DNA from: Acidobacteria bacterium 37-71-11
GTDB taxonomy: Bacteria > Acidobacteriota > Thermoanaerobaculia > Thermoanaerobaculales > Thermoanaerobaculaceae
DNA length: 30,544 nucleotides
Assembly (NCBI GenBank): GCA_002279285.1
Contig: NCBR01000033.1
Span: forward strand, 1-30,544
Direction: 5' to 3'
The notes beneath the pieces are model-generated. The model had not been told where the DNA came from. It saw only the letters and a program-made list of their open reading frames with translations, and did not search any database. Position 1 is the first letter of the stretch; every line of letters starts with the position of its first letter. Made by a program: the position numbers and the translations under genes. Shown in pieces: positions 1 to 8,883 of this stretch.

Positions 1-2
1 AC

Positions 3-2303
3 CGCGTGTACGCGATGGACACGTGGCTCCACGTCACCGAGGACGGCGGCAAGACCTTCGTCAAGGTCGGCGAGAAGACCAAGCACGTGGACAACCACGC
101 CATGTGGATCGACCCGGCGGACACGAACCACCTCCTCGTCGGCTGCGACGGCGGCATCTACGAGACGCGCGACCGCGGCGCGACCTGGGCGTTCAAGTCC
201 AACCTGCCGGTGGCGCAGTTCTACCGCGTGGCGGTGGACGACGCGCGGCCGTTCTACAACGTCTACGGCGGCACCCAGGACAACTTCTCCCTCGGCGGGC
301 CGTCCCGCACCACGTCGGTCAGCGGCATCACCAACGCCGACTGGTTCGTGACCACCGGCGGCGACGGGTTCTTCAGCCGCGTCGACCCTGCCGACCCGGC
401 GATCGTGTATGCCGAATCGCAGTACGGCGGCCTCGTCCGCTACGACCGCAAGAGCGGCGAGGAGGTCGATATCAAGCCGCAGGAGGGCCGCGGCGAGCCG
501 CCGTACCGCTGGAACTGGGATTCCCCGCTGATCATCTCGCCCCACTCGCACACGCGGTTGTACTTCGCGGCCAATAAGCTCTTCCGTAGTGACGACCGGG
601 GCGACACGTGGAAGACCGTCTCGGGCGAGCTCTCCCGCGGCATCGACCGCAACACGCTGCCGGTCATGGGCCGGGTGTGGCCCGTCGACGCGGTGGCGAA
701 GAACGCCTCGACGTCGTTCTACGGCAACGCCACGACGATCTCGGAGTCGCCCAAGGTGGAGGGGCTCCTCTACGTCGGCACCGACGACGGCCTCATCGAC
801 GTCAGCGAGGACGGCGGTACCTCCTGGCGGAGGGCGGAGACGTTCCCCGGCGTGCCGTCGCGGACCTGGGTCAGCCGTGTCGAGGCGTCGAAGCACGGCG
901 CCGACACGGTGTACGCCGCGTTCGACAACCATAAGAACGGAGACTTCAAGCCGTACCTCCTTCGCAGCACCGACCGCGGCCGGACCTGGACCTCGATCGC
1001 CTCCGACCTGCCGGCCGGCGAGGTGGTGTACGCGGTGACCGAGGACCCCATCGACCCTCGTCTGCTCTTCGCCGGGTGCGAGTTCGGGGTTTACGTCTCC
1101 ACCGACGCGGGCGGGCACTGGATCAAGCTGAACGGGGGCCTGCCGACGATCGCGGTGCGCGACATGACGGTGCAGCAGCGTGACGGCGACCTCGTGCTGG
1201 CCACCTTCGGGCGCGGGTTCTACATCCTCGACGACGTTGCGCCGCTGCGCGGCCTCACCCGCGCTGTGCTCGAACAGCCCGCGGTCCTCTTCCCGGTGCG
1301 GGACGCCGCCGCCTACATCGAGCGTTCGCCGCTCGGGGGCAGGGGCAAGTCGTTCCAGGGTGATGCCTACTTCACCGCCGCCAACCCTCCGTTCGGGGCG
1401 CTGCTCACCTACTACCTCAAGACCACACCCAAGACCGCTCGCGAACTCCGCCACGAGGCGGAGAAGGAAGCCGCAAACAAGGGCGTGGCGCCCGCCTATC
1501 CCACCCCCGAGCAGCTGCGCGCGGAGGCCCGTGAGGAGAAGCCCGCGGTCGTGTTGACCGTGGCCGACAGCGAGGGGGACGTGGTCCGCCGGATCGAAGC
1601 GCCGGCCGAGAAAGGCTTCCACAGGGTCGCGTGGGACCTCCGCTTCCCGCCCTCGACGCCCGCCAAGCTCCCGCTTGCCAAGAAGGAGAGGGAGCCGTGG
1701 GACGCGCCCGACCGCGGTCCGATGGCCGTACCCGGCGTCTATACGGTGCGGCTTGCCACCCGCGTCAACGGGGTGACCACCGAGACGACGGGACCGCAGC
1801 AGTTTCGCGTCGTCCCGCTCGGTCTGGCGACCCTCAAGGCCGAGGACCAGGCCGCCGTCTTCACCTTCGAGAGGAAGACCGCCCATCTCCAGCGCGCCGT
1901 CCTCGGCGCCGTCGAAGCCGCCAAGGAAGCGCGCGGCCGCCTCGCCCGGATCCAGGTGGCGCTTGCCGACACCCCGGCGCCGGTGGCGGCGCTGGCCGAA
2001 CAGGCACGCAGCCTCGACGCACGGCTCGCCGACATCCAGCGGGCGCTCTCCGGCGACAAGGTGATGGAGCGCTACAACGAGCCGGTGCCACCCTCGATCG
2101 TCGGCCGTGTCCAAGGGATCGTGAACGCGCAGTGGGCCACGACCCAGGCGCCGACCGCCACCATGCGGAAGGCGTACGACGACGCGAGTGGCGCGTTCGG
2201 ACCGGTCCTCGCCGAGTTGCGGACCATCCTCGACGGCGATCTCGTCAAGCTCGATGCGGCCCTGGACTCCGCCGGCGCTCCCTGGACCCCGGGCCGCCTC
2301 TGA
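3..2303 (+). CDS. BNR/sortilin-like beta-propeller exoprotein, 3' part
   Basis: The frame is open through the left edge, so the true start and any signal peptide lie outside the window; about 765 residues are visible. The protein carries repeated Asp-box/BNR-type motifs (D-G-G-x-S/T-W-like strings such as EDGGTSWRR, DRGRTWTS and DAGGHWIK) spaced 50-100 residues apart, as in VPS10/sortilin-type seven- to ten-bladed propellers. After the propeller (to about residue 415) comes a linker, then a beta-sandwich region with WDLRFPP and PGVYTVRL, then a helical C-terminus. This order is typical of the roughly 1000-residue 'glycosyl hydrolase/BNR repeat' exoproteins abundant in Acidobacteriota and Bacteroidota. 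No enzymatic activity can be read from the sequence; a sugar- or protein-binding surface role is inferred. A small GC hairpin (2292-2309) overlaps the stop codon and is followed by a T run. Confidence 0.85.
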   Translation, partial: RVYAMDTWLHVTEDGGKTFVKVGEKTKHVDNHAMWIDPADTNHLLVGCDGGIYETRDRGATWAFKSNLPVAQFYRVAVDDARPFYNVYGGTQDNFSLGGPSRTTSVSGITNADWFVTTGGDGFFSRVDPADPAIVYAESQYGGLVRYDRKSGEEVDIKPQEGRGEPPYRWNWDSPLIISPHSHTRLYFAANKLFRSDDRGDTWKTVSGELSRGIDRNTLPVMGRVWPVDAVAKNASTSFYGNATTISESPKVEGLLYVGTDDGLIDVSEDGGTSWRRAETFPGVPSRTWVSRVEASKHGADTVYAAFDNHKNGDFKPYLLRSTDRGRTWTSIASDLPAGEVVYAVTEDPIDPRLLFAGCEFGVYVSTDAGGHWIKLNGGLPTIAVRDMTVQQRDGDLVLATFGRGFYILDDVAPLRGLTRAVLEQPAVLFPVRDAAAYIERSPLGGRGKSFQGDAYFTAANPPFGALLTYYLKTTPKTARELRHEAEKEAANKGVAPAYPTPEQLRAEAREEKPAVVLTVADSEGDVVRRIEAPAEKGFHRVAWDLRFPPSTPAKLPLAKKEREPWDAPDRGPMAVPGVYTVRLATRVNGVTTETTGPQQFRVVPLGLATLKAEDQAAVFTFERKTAHLQRAVLGAVEAAKEARGRLARIQVALADTPAPVAALAEQARSLDARLADIQRALSGDKVMERYNEPVPPSIVGRVQGIVNAQWATTQAPTATMRKAYDDASGAFGPVLAELRTILDGDLVKLDAALDSAGAPWTPGRL

Positions 2304-2311
2304 GCGGCCTC

Positions 2312-2359
2312 AAAGTTGCAACTTTTTGGTACCAGGTACCTCAGAGTTACGTTTTTGAT
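2312..2359 (+). repeat. GGTACC palindromic repeat (REP-like), copy 1
   Basis: The core GGTACCAGGTACC lies at 2328-2340 and is followed by TCAGAGTTACGTTTTT. It matches the five other full copies in the window (consensus core GGTACCAGGTACCTCA, then a tail close to TTGTTNCATTTT). This copy also has a tail-like AAAGTTGCAACTTTTT on its left, so it looks two-sided. The stop codon of threonine synthase (minus strand, 2347-2349) lies inside the tail. Confidence 0.8.
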
Positions 2360-3579
2360 GGCTTCGAGAGTGGGATGAGCTGCGTGCCGGTGTTGAGCAG
2401 GAGGACGCGCTCGCCGGCGCGCACGCCGCCGCTGGCGCGGAGTGCCTCGAGCGCCGCGAGGGTCGCGGCGCTTTCGAGGCCGGCGTTGACGCCCGCCAGG
2501 CCGTAGCGCGCGAACGCCCCCTCGATCGCCGCGTCGGGCACGGCCACCGCGACGCCGCCGGAGGCGCGCAGCGCCCGCAGGATCCCGTGCCCCATGATCG
2601 CGCCCGGCACGTCGAGACCGTCCGCGATGGTCCCCCGCGAGGTCAACGGGATCACGTCCGCAAGACCTTTCTCGAACGCCTCCACGACCGGCGCACAGTT
2701 GGCCGACTGCACCGCCACCATGCGCGGCAAGGCGGTTCGGGTGGGATCGAGGAGACCGAGCCCCGCGAGTTCCTCGAACGCCTTCCAGATCCCGACCAGT
2801 CCGGTGCCGCCTCCCGTGGGGTAGATGATCACGTCCGGCAGCGCCTCGCCGCCGAGGTCGGCGGCGATTTCCAAGCCCATCGTCTTCTTGCCCTCGAGAC
2901 GTCCGGGCTCGAAGAACGTCGACATGTCCACGGTCGCGCCGCTCGCGAGTTCGTCTGCGAGGTCCTCGCGCATCGCCCGTCCGGCGGCCGCGATGTTGGC
3001 GCCGACGAAGCGCACCTCGCCGCCGAAGAACTCGCATGCCCGGTGGTAGATGCACCCCCGGTACGACTCGGGCATGTAGACCAGGCAACCCGGCATACCG
3101 AGCCGGGCGGAGAACAGACACGCCGCAACCCCCGCGTTCCCCTGGGTCGGCACGCAGAACCGCCGCGCGCCGCACGCCCGCCCGAACGCCACGGCCACCG
3201 CGAGACCCCGGTCCTTGAAGCTCCCCGACGGGTTGGTCCCCTCGTTCTTGAGGAACACCTCGACGCCGAGGCTGGCGCTGAGCCGCTCGTGCCGCACGAC
3301 CGGCGTGCCGCCGACGTCCGCCGCGTACTCCTCGGGGACGCCGAGCACCGGCAGCAACGGCGCGAAGCGCCAGATCCCGCGCCCGCCGTGCCCTCCGAGC
3401 GGAACCGATGCGAACTCGGCGCGCACCCGCTCGAGGTCGTACTCGATCACCACCGGCTTGCCCGGACGGGGGCAGCACGGGCACAGGCCCACCGGCGAGG
3501 CGAAGCCGCGCGCCGGGACCTCCTTGCCGGAGTTCGAACAGACCAGCCGCGCCACGTTCGGGTTGATGCGGAGTTCCAT
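2347..3579 (-). CDS. thrC: Threonine synthase
   Basis: A PLP-dependent enzyme converting O-phosphohomoserine to threonine in the cytoplasm. The 410 residues show the fold-type II signatures: the PLP-lysine motif NPSGSFKDRG with K122, NEGTNPSGS just before it, and the phosphate-binding glycine loop YPTGGGTGLVG near residue 258. The N-terminus has a short Cys-containing segment (C14, and C33/C35/C36) resembling the zinc-ribbon-like start of the longer threonine synthase class. The ATG start is preceded by GGGAGGA at good spacing. The gene is convergent with the BNR protein and stands alone; no other threonine-pathway gene is adjacent. Its 3' end lies in a REP-like repeat, so the last residues (SKPSKT) may have been altered by repeat insertion. 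Cysteate synthase or threonine dehydratase are less likely given the length and N-terminus. Confidence 0.92.
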   Translation of the reverse strand: MELRINPNVARLVCSNSGKEVPARGFASPVGLCPCCPRPGKPVVIEYDLERVRAEFASVPLGGHGGRGIWRFAPLLPVLGVPEEYAADVGGTPVVRHERLSASLGVEVFLKNEGTNPSGSFKDRGLAVAVAFGRACGARRFCVPTQGNAGVAACLFSARLGMPGCLVYMPESYRGCIYHRACEFFGGEVRFVGANIAAAGRAMREDLADELASGATVDMSTFFEPGRLEGKKTMGLEIAADLGGEALPDVIIYPTGGGTGLVGIWKAFEELAGLGLLDPTRTALPRMVAVQSANCAPVVEAFEKGLADVIPLTSRGTIADGLDVPGAIMGHGILRALRASGGVAVAVPDAAIEGAFARYGLAGVNAGLESAATLAALEALRASGGVRAGERVLLLNTGTQLIPLSKPSKT

Positions 3580-3640
3580 CTCGGTAGTCCTCCCGTCAGT
3601 CGCCGCCGCACGATGATACCCGCCCCGGCGCCCGGGGCGC

Positions 3641-3669
3641 TTGGCCGCTCCTCCGCTTGGTGCTATACG
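3641..3669 (+). promoter_or_regulatory. Candidate sigma-70-type promoter for the PPDK/PEP-synthase regulator
   Basis: TTGGCC (3641-3646), a 17-nt spacer, and TATACG (3664-3669) preceded by TGC, giving an extended -10. The start codon is about 33 nt downstream. Match quality is moderate, so this is an inference from pattern only. Confidence 0.4.
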
Positions 3670-3701
3670 TGGCCGACACGCGCGGCGGGAAAGGCGGGAC
3701 G

Positions 3702-4526
3702 ATGGCGATGCTCCGGGTCTACGTTGTCTCCGACGCGACCGGCGAGACGGCCGAGCGCGTGGTGCGGTCGGCCCTCACGCAGTTCGAGGGGGCGCCCGTC
3801 TCGATCGTCCGCTGCGGCGGGGTGCGCACCCCCGAGCAGGTGCGTGCGGTCGTGGCGGAAGCGGCGCTGCGCGACTCGGTCATCCTCCACACCCTGGTCT
3901 CCGACCACCTGCGCACCGTGATCCTGCAGGAAGCTCGCATCCACGGGGTGGACGCCATGGACCTGCTCGGTCCCGTGCTCGACCGGCTCGCCACCCACCT
4001 CGGGGTCTCGCCGCAGGAGAAGCCCGGGCTGTTCTCGCAGCTCGTAGAGGCGACCTCGCGGCGGATCGAAGCGGTCGAGTTCGCGTTCCGCCACGACGAC
4101 GGCCAGCGCGCGGACGAACTCGAGGCCGCCGAGATCGTCCTCGTCGGCGTCTCGCGGACGATGAAGACGCCGACCACCCTGTACCTCGCCTACCACGGCT
4201 GGTTCGCCGCCAACGTGCCGGTCGTCCCCGGCATCGCCCCGGACCCAACCTTGCTCGGGTTGCGGCGCGAGCTGGTGTTCGGCCTCACGATGAGCGCGCC
4301 GCGCCTGGTGGAGCTGCGCCAGGCCCGCGCCGCCCATCTTGGAATTCCCGCCGAGAGCTACGCCTCGCTCGCGGCCGTCCGCGACGAACTCAGGCTGTCG
4401 CAGGCGCTGTGTCGGGAGCAGGGATGGCGCCAGATCGACGCGACGGGCAAGTCGGTGGAGGAAGTCGCACGGGAGATCCTCGTCCTCGGCCACCACGAGC
4501 GTGCCCCCGTCCACGACGGCGGTTGA
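3702..4526 (+). CDS. PEP synthase / pyruvate, phosphate dikinase regulatory protein (DUF299)
   Basis: A bifunctional ADP-dependent kinase and phosphate-dependent phosphorylase that inactivates and reactivates PEP synthase or PPDK by modifying an active-site threonine, so it controls entry into gluconeogenesis. The 274 residues show the family N-terminus VYVVSDATGETAE and the P-loop-like GVSRTMKT (residues 149-156), followed by the conserved TPTTLYLAYHGWFAANVP block. The start at 3702 (MAMLR) is chosen because GGCGGGA sits just upstream; an ATG two codons later is also possible, and the frame is open further upstream without an SD. Which dikinase is the target cannot be decided here because neither ppsA nor ppdK is in the window. 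The usual symbols are ppsR or pdrP, so none is assigned. Confidence 0.93.
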   Translation: MAMLRVYVVSDATGETAERVVRSALTQFEGAPVSIVRCGGVRTPEQVRAVVAEAALRDSVILHTLVSDHLRTVILQEARIHGVDAMDLLGPVLDRLATHLGVSPQEKPGLFSQLVEATSRRIEAVEFAFRHDDGQRADELEAAEIVLVGVSRTMKTPTTLYLAYHGWFAANVPVVPGIAPDPTLLGLRRELVFGLTMSAPRLVELRQARAAHLGIPAESYASLAAVRDELRLSQALCREQGWRQIDATGKSVEEVAREILVLGHHERAPVHDGG

Positions 4527-4562
4527 ACCCGCCGGCGGCACGGGCGCCTGGTACCATCGTCC

Positions 4563-5735
4563 ATGGCGGCTCAAAGAGCCGGGAGGTGCGGCACGCCGAA
4601 GCGGACATGGCGCTGGGGTGCGGCGGTGATCGCGGTGGCGGCGTGCTGGGGGGCGGCACCGGCCGCGCGCGGCACCCAGGCGAGTCCGCCGCCGACGGCG
4701 ACCCCGCCGGCGCCGCTGCAGCTTCCGCCCACGCCTGCCTGCGAGCCCGCGCCCACGGCGACCGTACCGGCAGCTCTGCAACCTTCGCCCACGCCCATCG
4801 CCGAGCCGGCGCCCACGGCGGCGGCCCCGGTTCCCGAGCCGTCTCCGGCCGTTGCCTGGACCGAACTGCGCTACGCCGCCCATAAGCTTTTCCTCTCGGC
4901 CAGCACCACGATCCAGACCGCATGGGTGCCCGCCGCGGAGCTCGCAAGACTCCTGCGGCGCCCCGAGAAGGGCCGCGCGGTTGCGGCCCCCGCCGGTGGG
5001 GCGGTGGCCGTCTCGCTCGCGAGCGAGCTGCCGTTCGGGCGCGACGAGCGGGTCACGCTCTGGCTCGACCCCGCGAGTGGGGCGGCGCTCGGGGGCGAGA
5101 AGACTACGCTCGGCGGCAGCGCGTATCACAAGTTCATGCGCTTCACCGAGGGGGGCCTCTACACCTGGCGCAGCTCGCCCAGAAACGCACGCGAGGCGGC
5201 GCGAGGACCGGAGGACTGGACGGACCGCTCGCGCTACCTCGTCGAGCCTGCGGTGCAGCCACCGCGGGGGGCGGCGGTCACCGACCCGTACGCCCTCCTC
5301 TACCTCGTCTCGGCCGCCCGCCTCGACCGCAAGGACAGCTCGCTGCGGCTGCTGCTGCTCAGCGGCGACCGCTTCGTCGAAATCGCGCTGGCCGCCGGCG
5401 GCCTCTCCTACCAGCGGCAGAGCTTCCAGGAGTCGTGGCCCGGCGGCATCCGACGCCGCGTCGGCAACGTCCTCGTCCGGACCGTTCGCGGCACCGCCCG
5501 CGCCGTCGGCGCCTCCGAGACCACGAACGATGTGGACCTCGGCTTTCTCGGCATGCGCGGCGCTCTCACGCTGTTCGTCGAGGTCGGCACCGGCATTCCG
5601 GTCGCCTTCTCAGGGCGGGCCGAGTACATCGGCAACTTGACCGTGAGGCTCACGCGGGCCGTGCTCGTCGCCCCGCCAAGGGATGCCGCCGCCCCCGAGC
5701 CCTCGCCCGGCCCGCCTTCGCTCTCGCCGCCTTGA
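4563..5735 (+). CDS. Secreted protein with proline-rich repeats, unknown function
   Basis: A 390-residue exported protein. It has a basic N-region (RTWRWG), a hydrophobic core (AAVIAVAACWGAAPAA) and a likely cleavage after ARG/TQA. Residues 44-95 hold two copies and a partial third of a 20-residue Pro/Thr/Ala unit (PTATPPAPLQ..., PTATVPAALQ..., PTAAAPVP...), probably a periplasmic spacer. The remaining 290 residues look like a beta-rich globular domain (YHKFMRFTEGGLYTWRS; LYLVSAARLDR; VEVGTGIPVAFSGRAEYIG), loosely like DUF3108-type periplasmic proteins, but I do not recognise the family with confidence. The ATG at 4563 has no clear SD; GGGAGG at 4580 is in the wrong place for any good in-frame start. 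The gene lies 36 nt after the kinase regulator and 33 nt before the carboxypeptidase, so co-transcription is possible. Confidence 0.75.
   Translation: MAAQRAGRCGTPKRTWRWGAAVIAVAACWGAAPAARGTQASPPPTATPPAPLQLPPTPACEPAPTATVPAALQPSPTPIAEPAPTAAAPVPEPSPAVAWTELRYAAHKLFLSASTTIQTAWVPAAELARLLRRPEKGRAVAAPAGGAVAVSLASELPFGRDERVTLWLDPASGAALGGEKTTLGGSAYHKFMRFTEGGLYTWRSSPRNAREAARGPEDWTDRSRYLVEPAVQPPRGAAVTDPYALLYLVSAARLDRKDSSLRLLLLSGDRFVEIALAAGGLSYQRQSFQESWPGGIRRRVGNVLVRTVRGTARAVGASETTNDVDLGFLGMRGALTLFVEVGTGIPVAFSGRAEYIGNLTVRLTRAVLVAPPRDAAAPEPSPGPPSLSPP
4692..4847 (+). repeat. In-frame 60-bp tandem repeat coding a Pro-rich spacer
   Basis: Two 60-bp units (4692-4751 and 4752-4811) and a partial third encode the 20-residue PTAT... 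repeats of the secreted protein. The units are diverged in sequence but keep length and frame. Confidence 0.7.
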
Positions 5736-5768
5736 ATCGTCCCCGGGCGAGGTCTAAGGTTCCGCCCT

Positions 5769-8700
5769 ATGGACACCCCCCTCGCCCGCCTGCTGCCCCT
5801 GTTCCTCCTCCCCGCGATCCTGGCCGCCGCCCCGCCGCCGCTCCCGGCCCAGGCGCCCGGGACCACGGGTACCGCTACCGCCGGGCCGGTGGAGCAGCAC
5901 CCGGAGTGGGACGCCCCCTACACCCGGCTGATCCGCCAGGCTACGACCGCCCCGCAGTTCTCGACCCCCATGGTGGACCACCTGCCGGCCTCGGCGACGG
6001 TGCCGACGCCGCTCGCCTTCCTCGGCTATATCGCCGGCGCCCCCGACCGGCTCACCTACGCTGAGGATGTCCACGCCTACATGCGCGCCCTCGCGGCCGC
6101 GTCGCCGCGCGTCAGAGTGTTCTCGATCGGGCGCAGCGAGGAAGGGCGCGAGATGGTCGCCGTGGCGGTTGCCGACGAGGCCACGATCGCTTCCCTCGAC
6201 CGCTACCGCGAGATCACCGAGCGGTTGTCCGACCCGCGCCGGGTGAGCGAGGCCGAGGCGCAGGCGCTGATCGCCGAGGGCAAGCCGATCTACTGGCTCA
6301 CCGGCGCCATGCACTCGCCGGAAACCGGCAGCCCCGAGATGCTGATGGAGCTCGCCTACCGGCTCGCCGTCGAGGACACGCCGATGGTCCGTGCGATCCG
6401 CGCCAACGTGATCACGCTGATCACGCCGGTCCTGGAGGTCGACGGCCGCGACCGCATGGTGGACCTCGTGCGCTGGCACCAGGCCAATCCGGGATCGCCG
6501 ATGCCGCCGCTCGCCTACTGGGGGCACTACGCGGGCCACGACAACAACCGCGACACGCTCGGGCTCGGCCTCGCTCTCACGCGCAACGTCCTCAAGGCGT
6601 TCTTCGACTGGCATCCGCAGGTGCTGCACGACCTGCACGAGTCGATCCCGTTCCTCTACATCTCGACCGGCACCGGGCCGTACAACGCCTGGCTCGACCC
6701 GCTCACGATCGCGGAGTTCTCGCGGATGGCGGACCTCGAGGTGCAGGAGCTGACGGCCATGGGTCTGCCCGGCGTGTGGACGCACGGCTTCTACGACGGC
6801 TGGTCGCCGAACTACATGTTCTGGGTCGGCATGGGGCACAACGCGATCGGCCGCTTCTACGAGACGTTTGGCAACCTCCTCCCATCCACGGAGGACCGCA
6901 CCGTCCGCGGCTGGAGCGAGCGCGCCTGGTTCCGCCCCAACCCCCCGCTGCCGGCCGTGCGCTGGTCGCTGCGCAACAACGTCAACTACCAGGAGAGCGG
7001 CGCCCTGCTCGCCCTCGCCGACATGGCGGGGAACCGGACGCACTTCCTCGAGCAGTACTGGACGCTCGGCAAGCGCGCGGTCGCCAAGGCGCGCACGGAA
7101 GGACCCGCCGCGTACGTCTTCGACGGCGCCCAGAAGCGGCAGGGCCAGCTGCGCGACCTCGCGCGCCTGTTGCAATCCGACGGCATCGAGGTGCAGGTTG
7201 CGGACAAGGCGTTCGCCGTCGCGCCGCTCTGGCCGCCCGCGACGGTCGCACGAGCCGGGGACGACGGGAAAGCGGGGGGCGGACGGCCGCCCGAAAAGCG
7301 GCCGCCGTCCGGTTCGGAGCCGGTGAGCTTCGCCCCCGGCAGTCTCATCGTGCGGATGGACCAGCCGTACTCTCGCCTCGCCGACGCCCTCCTCGACACC
7401 CAATACGTGCGCGGCGACGAGCGCGTGTACGACGACAGCGGGTGGACCCTCGGCTTCGCGAGAAACCTCGAGTTCCGGCGGATCGTCAACCCGGACGTGC
7501 TCGCCGTGCCGATGCACCCGTGGCGCGAGGGAGGCTCGGCAGCCGTCGCCCTCAAGGGGGCCGCGTTGGCGGTCGCCAACGACGCCGACACCGACCTCGT
7601 CCGCCTGCGCACCGCGCTGCCGGGCGCGCGCATCCTCGTCGCCCTCGAGGCGATCAATGGGCCGCGGCCGTGGCCGGCGGGGACCGTCCTGCTTCCCCTC
7701 GGCGGGGCCGACACCGCCGCGCTCGGCAAGGCACTCGCCGCTCTGAACCTGCGGACCGAGACGCTCGCGTCGATGCCGCCGGTCGCGACCCGCGAGTTGA
7801 TCGTGCCGAGGATCGCCATCCTGCACACCTGGCTGTCCACCCAGCAGGAGGGCTGGTTCCGGCTCGCGTTCGAGGACCTCGGCATCCCGTACGCCTACAT
7901 CTCCACCCAGCAGGTCGCGGCCGAACCCGACCTGCGGGCGAAGTACGACGTGATCGTGTTCCCCCCCGCCGACGGGTCGCCGCAGGAGATCGTGGACGGC
8001 CTGCCCCCGGGACCGCCGCTGCCGTGGAAGAAGACCGCCCTCACGCCCAACCTGGGCGTGGACTCGACCGACGACATGCGCCCGGGCCTCGGCGTCGGCG
8101 GGGTGGCGAGCCTGGCGAGATTCGTCGAGCACGGAGGTCTGTTGATCACGGTGCAGGACACCGCGCGCTGGGCGGTCGAGTTCGGCCTCGTCCGCTGGGT
8201 CAAGGTGCTGGACACGCCCAAGCTCAAGGCGTCGGGGTCGCTCATGAGAGCGGTCGTGACCGACCGCGCCAGCCCGATCGCCTGGGGCTACGACGACTCC
8301 GTCCCCGTGTACTTCGACGGCGCGCCGGTCTTCAGGGTCGGCGCCTTCGCCCGCACCGAGCACGAGCCGGCGCGGCCGAGCGGGCGCGGCGGCGTCGACG
8401 ACCCCGACGTCCCGCAGGGGCGGCCGTACGTCGGGCCGCCCGAGCGGCCGACGCCGGCGCCGGGCGAGGAGGGGTTCCAGCCGCCCGAGGACTACCGCGC
8501 GTTCGCCGCGGCCTACCTCCCGCAGCCGGCCGACCGGCCGCGGGTGATCGCCGCGTTCCCCAAGAAGGCGGATGAGATCCTGCTCTCCGGGATGCTGGAA
8601 GGGGGCGACGAGATCGCCGGCAAGGCGGTCGTCGTCGATGCCCCGCTCGGCCGCGGCCACGTCCTCCTGTTCGCCTGTAACCCGATGTCGCGGGTCAGCA

Positions 8701-8780
8701 CGCAGGGAACGTACGCTCTCGTCACCAACGCGATCTTCAACTTCGACCGTCTGGGACTGGGCTGGCCGCCGGCGAAGTGA
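5769..8780 (+). CDS. Secreted M14-family zinc carboxypeptidase
   Basis: A 1003-residue exported peptidase. The signal peptide (LARLLPLFLLPAILAA) is followed by the M14 domain with the HxxE zinc motif H182-S-P-E185, the substrate-carboxylate motif N-N-R261-D, and the third ligand His in LHDLH290. A Glu in RFYETFG (E365) is a candidate catalytic base. A C-terminal half of about 550 residues resembles a class I glutamine-amidotransferase/PEGA-like domain often fused to these peptidases (IAILHTWLSTQQEGWFRLAF; KYDVIVFPPADG; GGLLITVQDTA). It probably digests extracellular peptides for uptake. Length and layout match the large acidobacterial 'peptidase M14' exoproteins. It starts 33 nt after the preceding gene. 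A Gly/Pro-rich segment around residues 495-515 is probably a linker. Confidence 0.9.
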   Translation: MDTPLARLLPLFLLPAILAAAPPPLPAQAPGTTGTATAGPVEQHPEWDAPYTRLIRQATTAPQFSTPMVDHLPASATVPTPLAFLGYIAGAPDRLTYAEDVHAYMRALAAASPRVRVFSIGRSEEGREMVAVAVADEATIASLDRYREITERLSDPRRVSEAEAQALIAEGKPIYWLTGAMHSPETGSPEMLMELAYRLAVEDTPMVRAIRANVITLITPVLEVDGRDRMVDLVRWHQANPGSPMPPLAYWGHYAGHDNNRDTLGLGLALTRNVLKAFFDWHPQVLHDLHESIPFLYISTGTGPYNAWLDPLTIAEFSRMADLEVQELTAMGLPGVWTHGFYDGWSPNYMFWVGMGHNAIGRFYETFGNLLPSTEDRTVRGWSERAWFRPNPPLPAVRWSLRNNVNYQESGALLALADMAGNRTHFLEQYWTLGKRAVAKARTEGPAAYVFDGAQKRQGQLRDLARLLQSDGIEVQVADKAFAVAPLWPPATVARAGDDGKAGGGRPPEKRPPSGSEPVSFAPGSLIVRMDQPYSRLADALLDTQYVRGDERVYDDSGWTLGFARNLEFRRIVNPDVLAVPMHPWREGGSAAVALKGAALAVANDADTDLVRLRTALPGARILVALEAINGPRPWPAGTVLLPLGGADTAALGKALAALNLRTETLASMPPVATRELIVPRIAILHTWLSTQQEGWFRLAFEDLGIPYAYISTQQVAAEPDLRAKYDVIVFPPADGSPQEIVDGLPPGPPLPWKKTALTPNLGVDSTDDMRPGLGVGGVASLARFVEHGGLLITVQDTARWAVEFGLVRWVKVLDTPKLKASGSLMRAVVTDRASPIAWGYDDSVPVYFDGAPVFRVGAFARTEHEPARPSGRGGVDDPDVPQGRPYVGPPERPTPAPGEEGFQPPEDYRAFAAAYLPQPADRPRVIAAFPKKADEILLSGMLEGGDEIAGKAVVVDAPLGRGHVLLFACNPMSRVSTQGTYALVTNAIFNFDRLGLGWPPAK

Positions 8781-8883
8781 CGCCTGCCGCCGCACCCGTG
8801 CCGGGGGCAGCCGCGCCGATGGCGGCCGGCCCCGGTCGCCGCGATGCCGTATGCTCGGCGCGACGATGGAGGGATCCCACGCC

